Positions 17,762 to 25,725 of a DNA stretch of 64,000 nucleotides are shown here, piece after piece. The notes beneath the pieces are model-generated. The model was not told where the DNA came from. It saw only the letters and a program-made list of their open reading frames with translations, and made no database searches. Location of the stretch: contig JAHBSK010000005.1 of the NCBI GenBank assembly GCA_019639175.1, positions 124,001 through 188,000 on the forward strand, in the 5' to 3' direction. The position numbers and the translations under genes were made by a program. The stretch is from Acidobacteriota bacterium. Lineage in GTDB: Bacteria > Acidobacteriota > Blastocatellia > Pyrinomonadales > Pyrinomonadaceae. Within the stretch, counting starts at the first letter, position 1; every line of letters starts with the position of its first letter.

Positions 17762-18816
17762 AAAACAAAAGAGTGCTTGTAACGGGCGGCACCGGATCGC
17801 TCGGACAAACGCTTGTAAACAGATTGCTGTCGGGCCGTGACGGACTCCCGTCAAAGGTGGTTGTTTTTTCGCGTGACGAGGCAAAGCAGCATTATATGCG
17901 GCTGGAACATCTGGAACGCAAAGCGGCGACCGATGACATCATATATCAGAATTCTCAGGACAGACTGGCGTTCCGCATCGGAGATGTTCGCGATGAATCG
18001 TCGCTTTCCGCCGCATTGCGTGACATTGACGTGGTGTTTCACGCCGCAGCTTTGAAACAGGTCCCTTCGTGCGAATATTTTCCATACGAAGCTGTCCAGA
18101 CCAACATTCATGGAGCCGAAAATCTTGTCAAAATTATACGTGACCGCAGCCTTCCGATAGAGGCGGTTGTCGGAATTTCAACCGACAAGGCATGCAAACC
18201 CATCAATGTAATGGGCATGACAAAGGCGATACAGGAACGAATTCTTATTGAAGCGAACCGCGACATACCGCAAACAAGTTTTATGTGCGTAAGATACGGT
18301 AATGTCATCGCTTCGAGAGGCTCCATCGTGCCGTTGTTCGTTCAGCAAATAAAGGAAGGCCGTCCGCTGACGGTGACGCTTCCGGAAATGACCCGCTTTC
18401 TGCTGAGCCTGGAACGCGCGGTCGATACGGTGATCGCAGCTTTTAGCGAAGGTCAACGCGGTGAAACATACGTGCCAAAGGTAAAGGCCGCAAAAATAGC
18501 GGATGTCGCAAAAGCGCTTATGGGAAATAGGGAATTGCCCATAACATTTAACGGTATTCGTCCGGGCGAAAAGGTCCATGAAATAATGGTCTCTGAAGAG
18601 GAGTGCTTCAGGACGATCGAACGCGGCGATCATTATGTGATACTGCCTGTGCTGCCGGAACTGCGTGAAACGGCTGAGGTCAAACCGGCATTGACATCGG
18701 AATATTCCTCTAAAAACGATAATATCGATATACCTGAACTTTTGGAGCTTCTTCGCTCGGCGGGCGGCGAGATCGAACAGTTCATCAGCGAGATCTCGAT
18801 CTCCCGCTCAATTTGA
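17740..18816 (+). CDS. UDP-N-acetylglucosamine 4,6-dehydratase/5-epimerase (WbjB/FnlA/CapE-like)
   Basis: 358 aa extended SDR of the polysaccharide-biosynthesis CapD/FlaA1 family: RVLVTGGTGSLGQTLV, VFHAAALKQVPSCEYFPYEAV, and ISTDKACKPINVMGMTKAIQE, in which Met replaces the catalytic-site Tyr as is usual for this family. VRYGNVIASRGSIVPLF and RPGEKVHEIMVSEEE follow. The length and C-terminal extension fit WbjB-type enzymes that convert UDP-GlcNAc to the 4-keto-6-deoxy-L-arabino sugar. It starts inside the end of the RmlD-like gene (22-nt overlap) and is followed at once by the 2-epimerase, forming the three-enzyme set for UDP-L-FucNAc or UDP-L-QuiNAc. Confidence 0.92.
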   Translation: MEKHRSLENKRVLVTGGTGSLGQTLVNRLLSGRDGLPSKVVVFSRDEAKQHYMRLEHLERKAATDDIIYQNSQDRLAFRIGDVRDESSLSAALRDIDVVFHAAALKQVPSCEYFPYEAVQTNIHGAENLVKIIRDRSLPIEAVVGISTDKACKPINVMGMTKAIQERILIEANRDIPQTSFMCVRYGNVIASRGSIVPLFVQQIKEGRPLTVTLPEMTRFLLSLERAVDTVIAAFSEGQRGETYVPKVKAAKIADVAKALMGNRELPITFNGIRPGEKVHEIMVSEEECFRTIERGDHYVILPVLPELRETAEVKPALTSEYSSKNDNIDIPELLELLRSAGGEIEQFISEISISRSI

Positions 18817-18818
18817 TT

Positions 18819-19919
18819 ATGAAAGTTGCAACGATATTTGGCACCAGGCCGGAAATAATCCGGCTTAGCCTGATCCTGAAAATAGTGGATCAGCATTGCG
18901 ACCACCTCACGATCCACACAGGACAGAATTTTCAGTCTAACCTCAGTGATATTTTTCTTCGTGAACTGGATGTAAGAACGCCGGACATTCACCTCGGTAT
19001 CAGGTCAAAGAGTTTTGGCGATCAGGCCGGTCAGATAATCTCTGCCGTCGATCAGGTCCTCGCAGATCAGAAGCCCGACAAGGTGCTGATACTCGGCGAC
19101 ACGAACAGCGCTCTTTCGGCAATACCGGCCGCGCGGCGCGGGATACCGGTGTTTCACATGGAAGCCGGAAACCGCTGCTACGATGACCGCGTCCCGGAAG
19201 AGATCAACCGCCGGATCATCGACCATTCCAGCACATTTCTTTTGCCCTATACCGAACGAAGCAAGGAGAATCTGGTTCGTGAAGGCATTGAACGGGAGCG
19301 CATTTTCATCACGGGCAATCCCATAAAGGAAGTTCTGGATAATTACGCGGAAAGTATTGATAACAGTGATGTTCTGGAAACGCTGAAGCTCCGGCCATTT
19401 GACTATTTTCTGGTCACGCTGCATCGCGCGGAAAATGTTGACCTCGAAGGCAGACTTAAAGTGATACTTGAAGGGCTAAACGCCGCTGCAAAGCAGTATG
19501 ACAAAAAAATGGTGGTCAGCGTTCACCCGAGAACAGCCGACCGGCTCAAAGAATTTGGCGTGGACACCAATTCGTCGAACATAAGTTTTCTCGACGCAAT
19601 GGGATTCTTTGATTTCGTAAAACTGGAAAAGAATTCTCTGGCAGTCTTGACCGACAGCGGAACCGTGCAGGAAGAATGCTCGATCCTTGGCATTCCGAAT
19701 GTCACCGTAAGGGATGTCACAGAACGCCCGGAAACCATTGAATGCGGAAGCAATATCCTTAGCGGTGCCGATCCTGATCTGATCCTGAAGGCGGTCGAAC
19801 TCGCCATTTCACAACCCGCAAACTGGACGCCTCCGCAGGAATACTCCGTTACCAATGTTTCTCAAACCGTCAGCCGCATTGTGCTTGGGTTTTCAAACAG
19901 CCGCCGTTACGGATCTTAA
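18819..19919 (+). CDS. UDP-N-acetylglucosamine 2-epimerase family (WbjD/FnlC-like)
   Basis: 366 aa from ATG 18819; a TTG two codons earlier (18813) overlaps the previous stop. Non-hydrolysing 2-epimerase: ATIFGTRPEIIRLSLIL, LGDTNSALSAIPAARRGIPVFHMEAGNRCYDDRVPEEINRRIIDH, and LTDSGTVQEE. The EAGNRCYDDRVPEE form resembles the WbjD/CapG subgroup acting on UDP-6-deoxy-L-talNAc or L-rhamNAc more than housekeeping WecB. It would complete UDP-L-FucNAc or UDP-L-QuiNAc synthesis with the two genes upstream. Confidence 0.92.
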   Translation: MKVATIFGTRPEIIRLSLILKIVDQHCDHLTIHTGQNFQSNLSDIFLRELDVRTPDIHLGIRSKSFGDQAGQIISAVDQVLADQKPDKVLILGDTNSALSAIPAARRGIPVFHMEAGNRCYDDRVPEEINRRIIDHSSTFLLPYTERSKENLVREGIERERIFITGNPIKEVLDNYAESIDNSDVLETLKLRPFDYFLVTLHRAENVDLEGRLKVILEGLNAAAKQYDKKMVVSVHPRTADRLKEFGVDTNSSNISFLDAMGFFDFVKLEKNSLAVLTDSGTVQEECSILGIPNVTVRDVTERPETIECGSNILSGADPDLILKAVELAISQPANWTPPQEYSVTNVSQTVSRIVLGFSNSRRYGS

Positions 19920-19925
19920 GTCAGA

Positions 19926-21095
19926 ATGAAACCCAGGATCTTAGTTCTTTGCGATTTTTATTTACCGGGCTTCAAGGGCGGCGGCGGTATGTGGACCGTC
20001 GTCAATCTGGTGAACAGATTTTGCGACAAATACGATTTTTTTGTCGTGGCACGAAATTATGACGGCCGCGACGACATGAAGCCATATTCAGAAGTAAAAA
20101 CCGGTGAATGGAACGATGTCGGGAATGCAAAGGTTTTCTATCTCTCGGACAGCATGATGCGTGAGTCGGTGCTGACCGAGATCGTCACCGAAGTCAGTCC
20201 AAAGATCGTGTTTCTGAACGCTTTTTTCGCAACACCATCGATCCTTTTCTCATTTGCCAGATGGAAAGGAAAAAATGCGGAGGTGCCGGTGATCTTGGCT
20301 CCGTGCGGTAATCTTTCCGAAGAGGCGATAAACTTAAAACCATTCAAAAAACGTGCATTCATTGTGTTGTCCCGGTTCATCGGATTTCACAAAGACATCA
20401 TTTGGAAAGCCTCTTCAGATCTTGAAAAAAAAGAAATACTAAATGCGGTCGGTTCACAGGCTGATGTCAGGATTGCTCCCGATCTCCCGCCGCAAGAAAT
20501 ATTACCGGAATTCTCCTTTGAGCAAAAACCGGCCAAAAGCCAGGGTGAGGCCAGGCTTGCATGTGTCTCGCGTGTAGTAAAAAAGAAAAATCTCGATTTT
20601 TTGCTTACCGCCCTTTCCACGATAACCGACCGCAATATCACCCTCGATATTGTAGGATTGCAGGAAGAACAGTGGTATTGGGAAAAATGCCGTTCGATCA
20701 TAAGCACGCTACCGCCCAACATAAAAGTTAATGCGGTCGGCGGCGTCAGATATGACGAGGCCCTCAAATATATGGTAAATTCTCACTTTTTCGTATTGCC
20801 CACCTTAAACGAAAACTTCGGATATGTTTTTATAGAAGCGATGGCAGCAGGCTGTCCGCTCATGATCAGCGACCGCACTATGTGGAACGGTTTGCGGGAA
20901 AAGGGCATCGGCTGGAATCTGCCGCTTGATTCCGCCGAACGATGGGTGGATGTGATAAGGAAATGCTGTGACATGGGCCGGGATGAATATGCTGTTATGT
21001 CGCAAAATGCCCGTAAATATGCCGTTGAATGGCTTTCGGACCCGAGTGTCGAGGCAGCGACAGCAAAAATTTTGGAAGAGGTTATAGGTTCCTAG
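19926..21095 (+). CDS. Glycosyltransferase family 4
   Basis: 389 aa GT-B fold. The N-terminus ILVLCDFYLPGFKGGGGMWTVVNLV carries the Gly-rich acceptor loop. The donor domain has LACVSRVVKKKNLDFLLTAL and FVLPTLNENFGYVFIEAMAAGCPLMISD with the E-x7-E motif (ENFGYVFIE). It starts 6 nt after the 2-epimerase stop and is followed by another GT4 one base later, so it belongs to the same operon. It probably adds one of the sugars made by neighbouring genes; specificity is unknown. Confidence 0.9.
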   Translation: MKPRILVLCDFYLPGFKGGGGMWTVVNLVNRFCDKYDFFVVARNYDGRDDMKPYSEVKTGEWNDVGNAKVFYLSDSMMRESVLTEIVTEVSPKIVFLNAFFATPSILFSFARWKGKNAEVPVILAPCGNLSEEAINLKPFKKRAFIVLSRFIGFHKDIIWKASSDLEKKEILNAVGSQADVRIAPDLPPQEILPEFSFEQKPAKSQGEARLACVSRVVKKKNLDFLLTALSTITDRNITLDIVGLQEEQWYWEKCRSIISTLPPNIKVNAVGGVRYDEALKYMVNSHFFVLPTLNENFGYVFIEAMAAGCPLMISDRTMWNGLREKGIGWNLPLDSAERWVDVIRKCCDMGRDEYAVMSQNARKYAVEWLSDPSVEAATAKILEEVIGS

Positions 21096-21096
21096 A

Positions 21097-22335
21097 ATGT
21101 CCTATTCACCGCCTGAAAATGAGACCATTAAAGAGCGGCTATGGGTCGTTTCGGAGTTGTATTACCCGGAAGAGACCTCGACCGGATACTATTTGACCAA
21201 GATCGCAGAGGGCCTTGCTGATGAATTTGATGTCAAGGTCTTGTGCGGACAGCCAAATTACTTTCGGCGCGGTGTTCGTGCGCCAAAACACGAGATACAC
21301 AGATCGGTCGAGATATTCCGTGCCGCCGGAACGACCTTTGATAAGAACGTCATCCCGCTAAAGCTGATCAACATGGTCACACTGGGTATCTCTGTTCTTT
21401 TTCACGCCATGCGGCGATTTAAAAAAGGCGACAGGGTTCTTGTCGTTACAACGCCCCCGATAATGCCGTTTATAATATGCATCGCCTCACTGCTGAAAGG
21501 GACGAGCTATACGCTGCTGATACATGATAATTATCCTGAGATGATCTACGCGGTGGGAAAAACGACCGAAACGTCGCTTCTCACCAGAACTGTTAATTAT
21601 TGCAACCGCTGGCTTTATAAATACACAGCAAAAATTATCGCCGTTGCCCGCGACATGAGGGAATTGCTCCTGAAAAAAACTCAAGGCCTGGACATTCCGA
21701 TAGATGTCATCCCAAATTGGGCGGAGCTTGATTCTGTTTCGCCGATGCCCCGATCCGAAAACACGTTGTTAAAAGAGCTTGGGCTTGAAGACAAGTTCGT
21801 TTTTCTTTATGCGGGCAATATGGGACGGCCCAATGACCTTGAAAGCATCATCGAGGCAGCCGCAAGGCTGATAGATCGTCCTGAATTTCACTTCATCTTT
21901 CTCGGCAACGGGGCAAAGCTTTCGTGGCTTGAGGAAACCGTCAGCACCCGCAAGCTCAAAAATGTTACCATTCTGCCTCCCAGTCCGCGCTCAAAGCAGA
22001 TAGTGTTTCTGAATGCCTGTGACGTTGCATTGGTGACGCTTGTAAAGAAAATGAAAGGCGTTTCAATGCCCAGCCGGACATACAACATTATGGCCGCAGG
22101 CAAACCGATCCTTGCCATAGCGGAAAAGGGATCGGAGCTTGATCTGGTGGTAAACGAGGAAGGAATTGGCCGGTTGGTAGAGCCTCACGACCCGGATGCG
22201 CTCATTGAGGCAATAAAAGATCTCCATCAGAATAAAGCTCAATTACCGGAAATGGGAGAAAATGCAAGAATAGCGGCTTTGGAAAAGTATTCGCTTGATG
22301 CGGCCCTTGCGGCTTATAAGGAGGCTCTGAAATAG
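21097..22335 (+). CDS. Glycosyltransferase family 4, WbuB-like
   Basis: 412 aa. The start ERLWVVSELYYPEETSTGYYLTKIAEGLADEFDVKVLCGQPNY resembles WbuB, the transferase that adds N-acetyl-L-fucosamine to GlcNAc-PP-undecaprenol in E. coli O-antigen clusters. Donor-domain motifs FVFLYAGNMGRPNDLESIIEAA and CDVALVTLVKKMKGVSMPSRTYNIMAAGKPILAIAE follow. Its place between the 6-deoxy-amino-L-sugar pathway and the WecA-like initiating enzyme supports a role as second transferase of the repeat unit. The exact donor is inferred from context only. Confidence 0.88.
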   Translation: MSYSPPENETIKERLWVVSELYYPEETSTGYYLTKIAEGLADEFDVKVLCGQPNYFRRGVRAPKHEIHRSVEIFRAAGTTFDKNVIPLKLINMVTLGISVLFHAMRRFKKGDRVLVVTTPPIMPFIICIASLLKGTSYTLLIHDNYPEMIYAVGKTTETSLLTRTVNYCNRWLYKYTAKIIAVARDMRELLLKKTQGLDIPIDVIPNWAELDSVSPMPRSENTLLKELGLEDKFVFLYAGNMGRPNDLESIIEAAARLIDRPEFHFIFLGNGAKLSWLEETVSTRKLKNVTILPPSPRSKQIVFLNACDVALVTLVKKMKGVSMPSRTYNIMAAGKPILAIAEKGSELDLVVNEEGIGRLVEPHDPDALIEAIKDLHQNKAQLPEMGENARIAALEKYSLDAALAAYKEALK

Positions 22336-22346
22336 TTCAGGCTGAG

Positions 22347-23387
22347 ATGGTTTTCACTGCGGTCATTCTATTGATTTCAGGCGGTTTGCTGTCATATCTC
22401 GGCACGCTGGCCTTTCTGCGATGGAGCAGGAAACGCGATCTTCTGGACATCCCAAACGAGCGAAGTTCCCATACTGTACCCGTTCCGCGCGGGGCCGGTC
22501 TGGTGATCGCCATTGTCTGTCTTGTCGGCTACAGCCTGGCCGGCATCTTTTTCAATGTGCCTTTTTCGTTGGTGTTTCTGGCCGCCGGTGCCGTTATCGC
22601 TTTGATCGGATGGGCGGACGATCTTTACTCAGTTCCTCGCATTTTGCGTGTCAGCATTCAGGGCATTTGCGGACTGGCTCTGATCTACGCAGTCGGCTAC
22701 TTTGACTCGGTAACATTTGGCCCAAAGACACTGGCCGTCACGCTCTGGGTATTTGGTATTGCCGTAACGTTTTGCTGGTTCATCTGGGTCGTAAATGCCT
22801 TTAATTTCATGGACGGCATTGACGGCATTGCCGCCGGAACGGGAACAGCGGCTGCTGTTTTCTGGTTGATATTCGGCTATTACTATCATGCTCTGGGCAT
22901 TGTGGTTTTTGCAGGTTTGTGCGGCGGGGCGTGTCTGGGATTTTTATTCTTTAACCGGCATCCGGCAAAGGTATTCATGGGCGATGTCGGGAGTTCATTT
23001 CTGGGATTTGCGTTTGCGGCGCTTCCGATACTGGCGTTGTCGCAATCGGATGCGGAGCGTGAAAACGTCCTTTTATTTGCCGCCGCAAGCATTTGGCCGT
23101 TTATCTTTGATACGCTGTTTACATTTGTCAGGCGGCTTCCCAAAATGGGGATCAGCGTTTGGCGGCCGCACAGATCGCATATTTATCAGGTTATGGTCGA
23201 TCACGGAATGACGCATTCACGCGTTGCCGTGATATATATAGGATGCTCCCTGGCAACAGGAGCGGCTGCATTGGGGTCGATGATGTTCCGAGGCTATCTT
23301 AGTTACGCACCGGCTGCTGCAATGGTTTTCGTTTCCGTGATACTGGTATTGTTTTATATGCGATGCAAAAAGCCGCGGTCAACTTAG
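22347..23387 (+). CDS. Undecaprenyl-phosphate sugar-1-phosphate transferase (WecA/WbpL-like)
   Basis: 346 aa polytopic protein of the MraY/WecA family, ~10 helices. It has the early RSSHTVPVPRGAGLVI motif, IGWADDLYSVPRILR (the DD pair), NAFNFMDGIDGIAAG (NxxNxxDGIDG) and the cytoplasmic HRSHIYQ histidine loop. These enzymes start glycan assembly by putting a sugar-1-phosphate, usually GlcNAc- or FucNAc/QuiNAc-type, on undecaprenyl phosphate. It is the last classical polysaccharide gene in the cluster, and a WbpL-like role fits the neighbours. A 41-nt gap leads to the HprK-like gene. Confidence 0.93.
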   Translation: MVFTAVILLISGGLLSYLGTLAFLRWSRKRDLLDIPNERSSHTVPVPRGAGLVIAIVCLVGYSLAGIFFNVPFSLVFLAAGAVIALIGWADDLYSVPRILRVSIQGICGLALIYAVGYFDSVTFGPKTLAVTLWVFGIAVTFCWFIWVVNAFNFMDGIDGIAAGTGTAAAVFWLIFGYYYHALGIVVFAGLCGGACLGFLFFNRHPAKVFMGDVGSSFLGFAFAALPILALSQSDAERENVLLFAAASIWPFIFDTLFTFVRRLPKMGISVWRPHRSHIYQVMVDHGMTHSRVAVIYIGCSLATGAAALGSMMFRGYLSYAPAAAMVFVSVILVLFYMRCKKPRST

Positions 23388-23428
23388 ATACTGAGCGCCT
23401 TGGGCCTGGAACGCTGTAAAATTAAATA

Positions 23429-24289
23429 ATGGATCAAAATTTTGAACACGCATTTGTTATGGAGTCGTTCGGCGTCCGCATCCGTATAGAAAGCAATGAT
23501 GAAGAACTTCTGACGGATGCCGCTGAAAACCTTCGCTGGGCCTTTGCAGAAAAAATGGAAATTTCTGACGATGACGGAGATGTTGCCCTCTCATTTGGGC
23601 TTGAAAAGAGCGGAAAGGAATTCATTCTTTACAGAGACGGTGAATATTTCTCAAAAGGCGAGATAAAAAAAATATTTCTGAAATATATGAATTCGGTCGT
23701 CAGAAACCGCGTTGCCGAATTTGCACCGGATCATACTTTCATTCATGCCGGTTCGGTGGGATGGAAGGGAAGATCGTTTATCTTTCCCGCCAAAAGCTTT
23801 AAAGGAAAATCGACGCTGGTAAGCGAATTGGTAAAGCTTGGGGCCGATTATTACTCCGATGAATATGCCGTTATTGATGATAATGGCCTGAATCACCCTT
23901 TTCCGAGGCCGCTTTCATTGAGAACCGGCGAAGGGAAGGACCTCAGAGAAGATGAGGTGCCGGTGGCGGAAATAAACGGCATCGCGGGAACTGAACCGAT
24001 ACCCATAGGCATGGTGGTTTTGACTGAATTTGACCCCGAGTCAGCGGAACAACTCCGCCGACTCACCACCGGCGAAGGCATCCTTGAAACGCTGGTTCAC
24101 ACGATACCTTTTGCGCGTGACCCGGAAACTTCGTTAAAACGCTTGAAATCATCCTTGAACCGTGCAATAATCCTGAAAGGTATCAGAGGTGACGCTAAAG
24201 ATTTTGCGCTCACTGTTTTATCTAATATTGATAACAACCTGGACTCTGAACTAATATCGGAGTCATTTTTTGGAGGAGATAATGAATAA
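23429..24289 (+). CDS. HPr kinase-like (HprK-related) kinase
   Basis: 286 aa. Residues ~104-150 match the HprK-fold ATPase: FIHAGSVGWKGRSFIFPAKSFKGKSTL with a P-loop at ~121-129 (Ala at the first Gly position, GKST intact), then the metal-binding SDEYAVID. The N-terminal ~95 residues resemble no family I know. HprK-related kinases of this type sit beside PqqD-like and nucleotidyltransferase genes in exopolysaccharide clusters and in lasso-peptide clusters such as paeninodin, where they phosphorylate the peptide. Here the next gene (8-nt overlap) is a PqqD fusion, a natural candidate substrate. A TAAAAT at 23417-23422 lies just upstream. The function is inferred. Confidence 0.8.
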   Translation: MDQNFEHAFVMESFGVRIRIESNDEELLTDAAENLRWAFAEKMEISDDDGDVALSFGLEKSGKEFILYRDGEYFSKGEIKKIFLKYMNSVVRNRVAEFAPDHTFIHAGSVGWKGRSFIFPAKSFKGKSTLVSELVKLGADYYSDEYAVIDDNGLNHPFPRPLSLRTGEGKDLREDEVPVAEINGIAGTEPIPIGMVVLTEFDPESAEQLRRLTTGEGILETLVHTIPFARDPETSLKRLKSSLNRAIILKGIRGDAKDFALTVLSNIDNNLDSELISESFFGGDNE

Positions 24290-24764
24290 CCCGCAGTATC
24301 CCGTTGCTCGCAGCACGAACCTGGTGGTTCAGGAAGTGCCGAACGAGGTTCTAATTTTTGATATTGATACAAACAAGGCGCATTGTTTAAATAAAACCGC
24401 AGCTTTGGTATGGAAGTCATGTGACGGAAAAAGATCTGTCAGTGAGATCGCAGAATTTGTCGGCAGCGAAACAGGGGAGCAGGTTTCGGACGACCTTGTA
24501 TGGCTTGCAATTGATCAGCTTAACGAAACAAATCTGCTTGAAGATCAAGTAACAGTAGATTTTAAAGGACAGTCCCGCCGTGATGCACTGAAAAAGATCG
24601 GTTTGGCATCCGTGATCGCTTTGCCGATAGTCGCATCACTTGCCGCACCGCAGAATGCACTGGCGAATATGTCTTGCGGTTGTATAACCATCACGGACTG
24701 TAATCCATTAGATGGATGCCCAACAAATAATTGTGGTCAAGACGTTAGCGGACTTTGTAGATAG
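24282..24764 (+). CDS. PqqD domain fused to a Tat-like segment and a six-cysteine C-terminal tail
   Basis: 160 aa from ATG 24282 (GGAGGA at 24272-24277; the start overlaps the previous stop as ATGAATAA). Residues 1-~92 form a PqqD/RRE-like domain (VLIFDIDTNKAHCLNKTAALVW, GKRSVSEIAEFVG). At 98-128 comes SRRDALKK, a hydrophobic run (~107-122) and an AxA site (ALA, 126-128), i.e. a Tat-type signal in mid-protein. The last 31 residues hold six cysteines at 132, 134, 140, 146, 151 and 159. PqqD domains normally bind precursor peptides for maturation enzymes; here recognition domain, export-like segment and core-like tail are one chain. It could instead be a membrane-anchored regulator. Confidence 0.85.
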   Translation: MNNPQYPVARSTNLVVQEVPNEVLIFDIDTNKAHCLNKTAALVWKSCDGKRSVSEIAEFVGSETGEQVSDDLVWLAIDQLNETNLLEDQVTVDFKGQSRRDALKKIGLASVIALPIVASLAAPQNALANMSCGCITITDCNPLDGCPTNNCGQDVSGLCR

Positions 24765-24792
24765 TGTAGCCAAATAAAACTTACTGAATTTT

Positions 24793-24819
24793 GGCGGGAG
24801 AATGTCTTGTTCTTCCGCC
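24793..24819 (+). terminator. Stem-loop after the PqqD-fusion gene (possible attenuator)
   Basis: Ten-base arms GGCGGGAGAA (24793-24802) and TTCTTCCGCC (24810-24819) pair throughout with one G-U, around a 7-nt loop. Only a weak T-rich run (ATTTCATT) follows, so read-through is likely. It lies 28 nt after the stop of the PqqD gene and covers the first possible ATG (24802) of the nucleotidyltransferase-like gene, so it could limit expression of that gene. Confidence 0.6.
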
Positions 24820-25725
24820 ATTTCATTGTGGACAATCAAGTTGATCGACGACATTAAGATAAGTTCAGCGGAACTTATGTTCGCTACTCTCGAAAGGAAG
24901 GCATTCGAGGTAAAGATCGCTGAATACACATCGTTACTTCAGCGAAACGGTATCAACTCTCTTACTTTTAAAGGCTGGCTCGCCGCAAATAATTATCCTG
25001 AAACTCATTATCGTCAATACACTGACATAGACTTGGCTGTTGCTCCCGAATACTATGATCGGGCGATTGCGCTGATCCGGGCAGCTAAACCGAAAGGCAT
25101 CGCGGTCGATCTTCACAAAGGCTTTCGACATCTCGACAGGCTTTCGTGGGAGCAGATATTCTCACGCAGCCAAACGGTCATCCTCAACAATACTGAGGTT
25201 CGCGTTCCGTGTCCTGAAGATCACCTGCGTATAATGTGTGTTCATTGGCTGACCGACGGCGGTGAGTATAAACATAGGCTGTGGGACATTTATTACGCGG
25301 TCGCAAATCGCCCTGATGATTTCGACTGGGACAAATGTCTGCAACCCGTTAGCGCCGTTCGGCAGGAATGGGTGATCACCTGCATCGGCCTTGCCCATCG
25401 CTATCTCGGCCTTGAGATAGAAGACCTGCCATTTGCCGAAAGGGCAAAAGATCTGCCTGAATGGCTCACGAAACGCCTCGAATACGAATGGGAGAACAGA
25501 GTTCCGCTTCGTCCTTTGAGGATAGTTTATCGTGACCCGTCTCTTTTGATACAACAATTGAGAAAGCGTTTTCCGCCCAACCCGATCTATTCGACCATTG
25601 ATATGGAAGGCTCCTTTGCAAGTCGGACAAGGTTCTTCTATCATCTCGGTAGTATGCTGAAACGATCCCGAAACACAGTCAGGGATTTTTACCACATTAT
25701 CCGGCATCGCTCCTCACGGAAATAA
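24802..25725 (+). CDS. Nucleotidyltransferase-like protein (NTP_transf_5 type)
   Basis: 307 aa from ATG 24802. The core LLQRNGINSLTFKGWLAA, then YRQYTDIDLAV (DxD at 75-77) and VDLHKGF is the minimal nucleotidyltransferase signature of the uncharacterised PF14907-like family, which often accompanies PqqD and HprK-like genes in polysaccharide clusters. The start is uncertain: 24802 lies inside a stem-loop, and TTG 24826, TTG 24841 or ATG 24877 are in frame and would trim only poorly conserved residues. The N-terminal part before the LKG-type motif is shorter than usual for the family. Its stop overlaps the tsaB ATG (TAATG). Target unknown; modification of the PqqD-linked peptide or of a sugar carrier is conjecture. 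Confidence 0.75.
   Translation: MSCSSAISLWTIKLIDDIKISSAELMFATLERKAFEVKIAEYTSLLQRNGINSLTFKGWLAANNYPETHYRQYTDIDLAVAPEYYDRAIALIRAAKPKGIAVDLHKGFRHLDRLSWEQIFSRSQTVILNNTEVRVPCPEDHLRIMCVHWLTDGGEYKHRLWDIYYAVANRPDDFDWDKCLQPVSAVRQEWVITCIGLAHRYLGLEIEDLPFAERAKDLPEWLTKRLEYEWENRVPLRPLRIVYRDPSLLIQQLRKRFPPNPIYSTIDMEGSFASRTRFFYHLGSMLKRSRNTVRDFYHIIRHRSSRK

Noticed and set aside
23429..25725. Complete lasso-peptide cluster
   Set aside because: HprK-like and PqqD-like genes occur in such clusters, but no B2 protease, asparagine-synthetase-like cyclase or separate short precursor is present.
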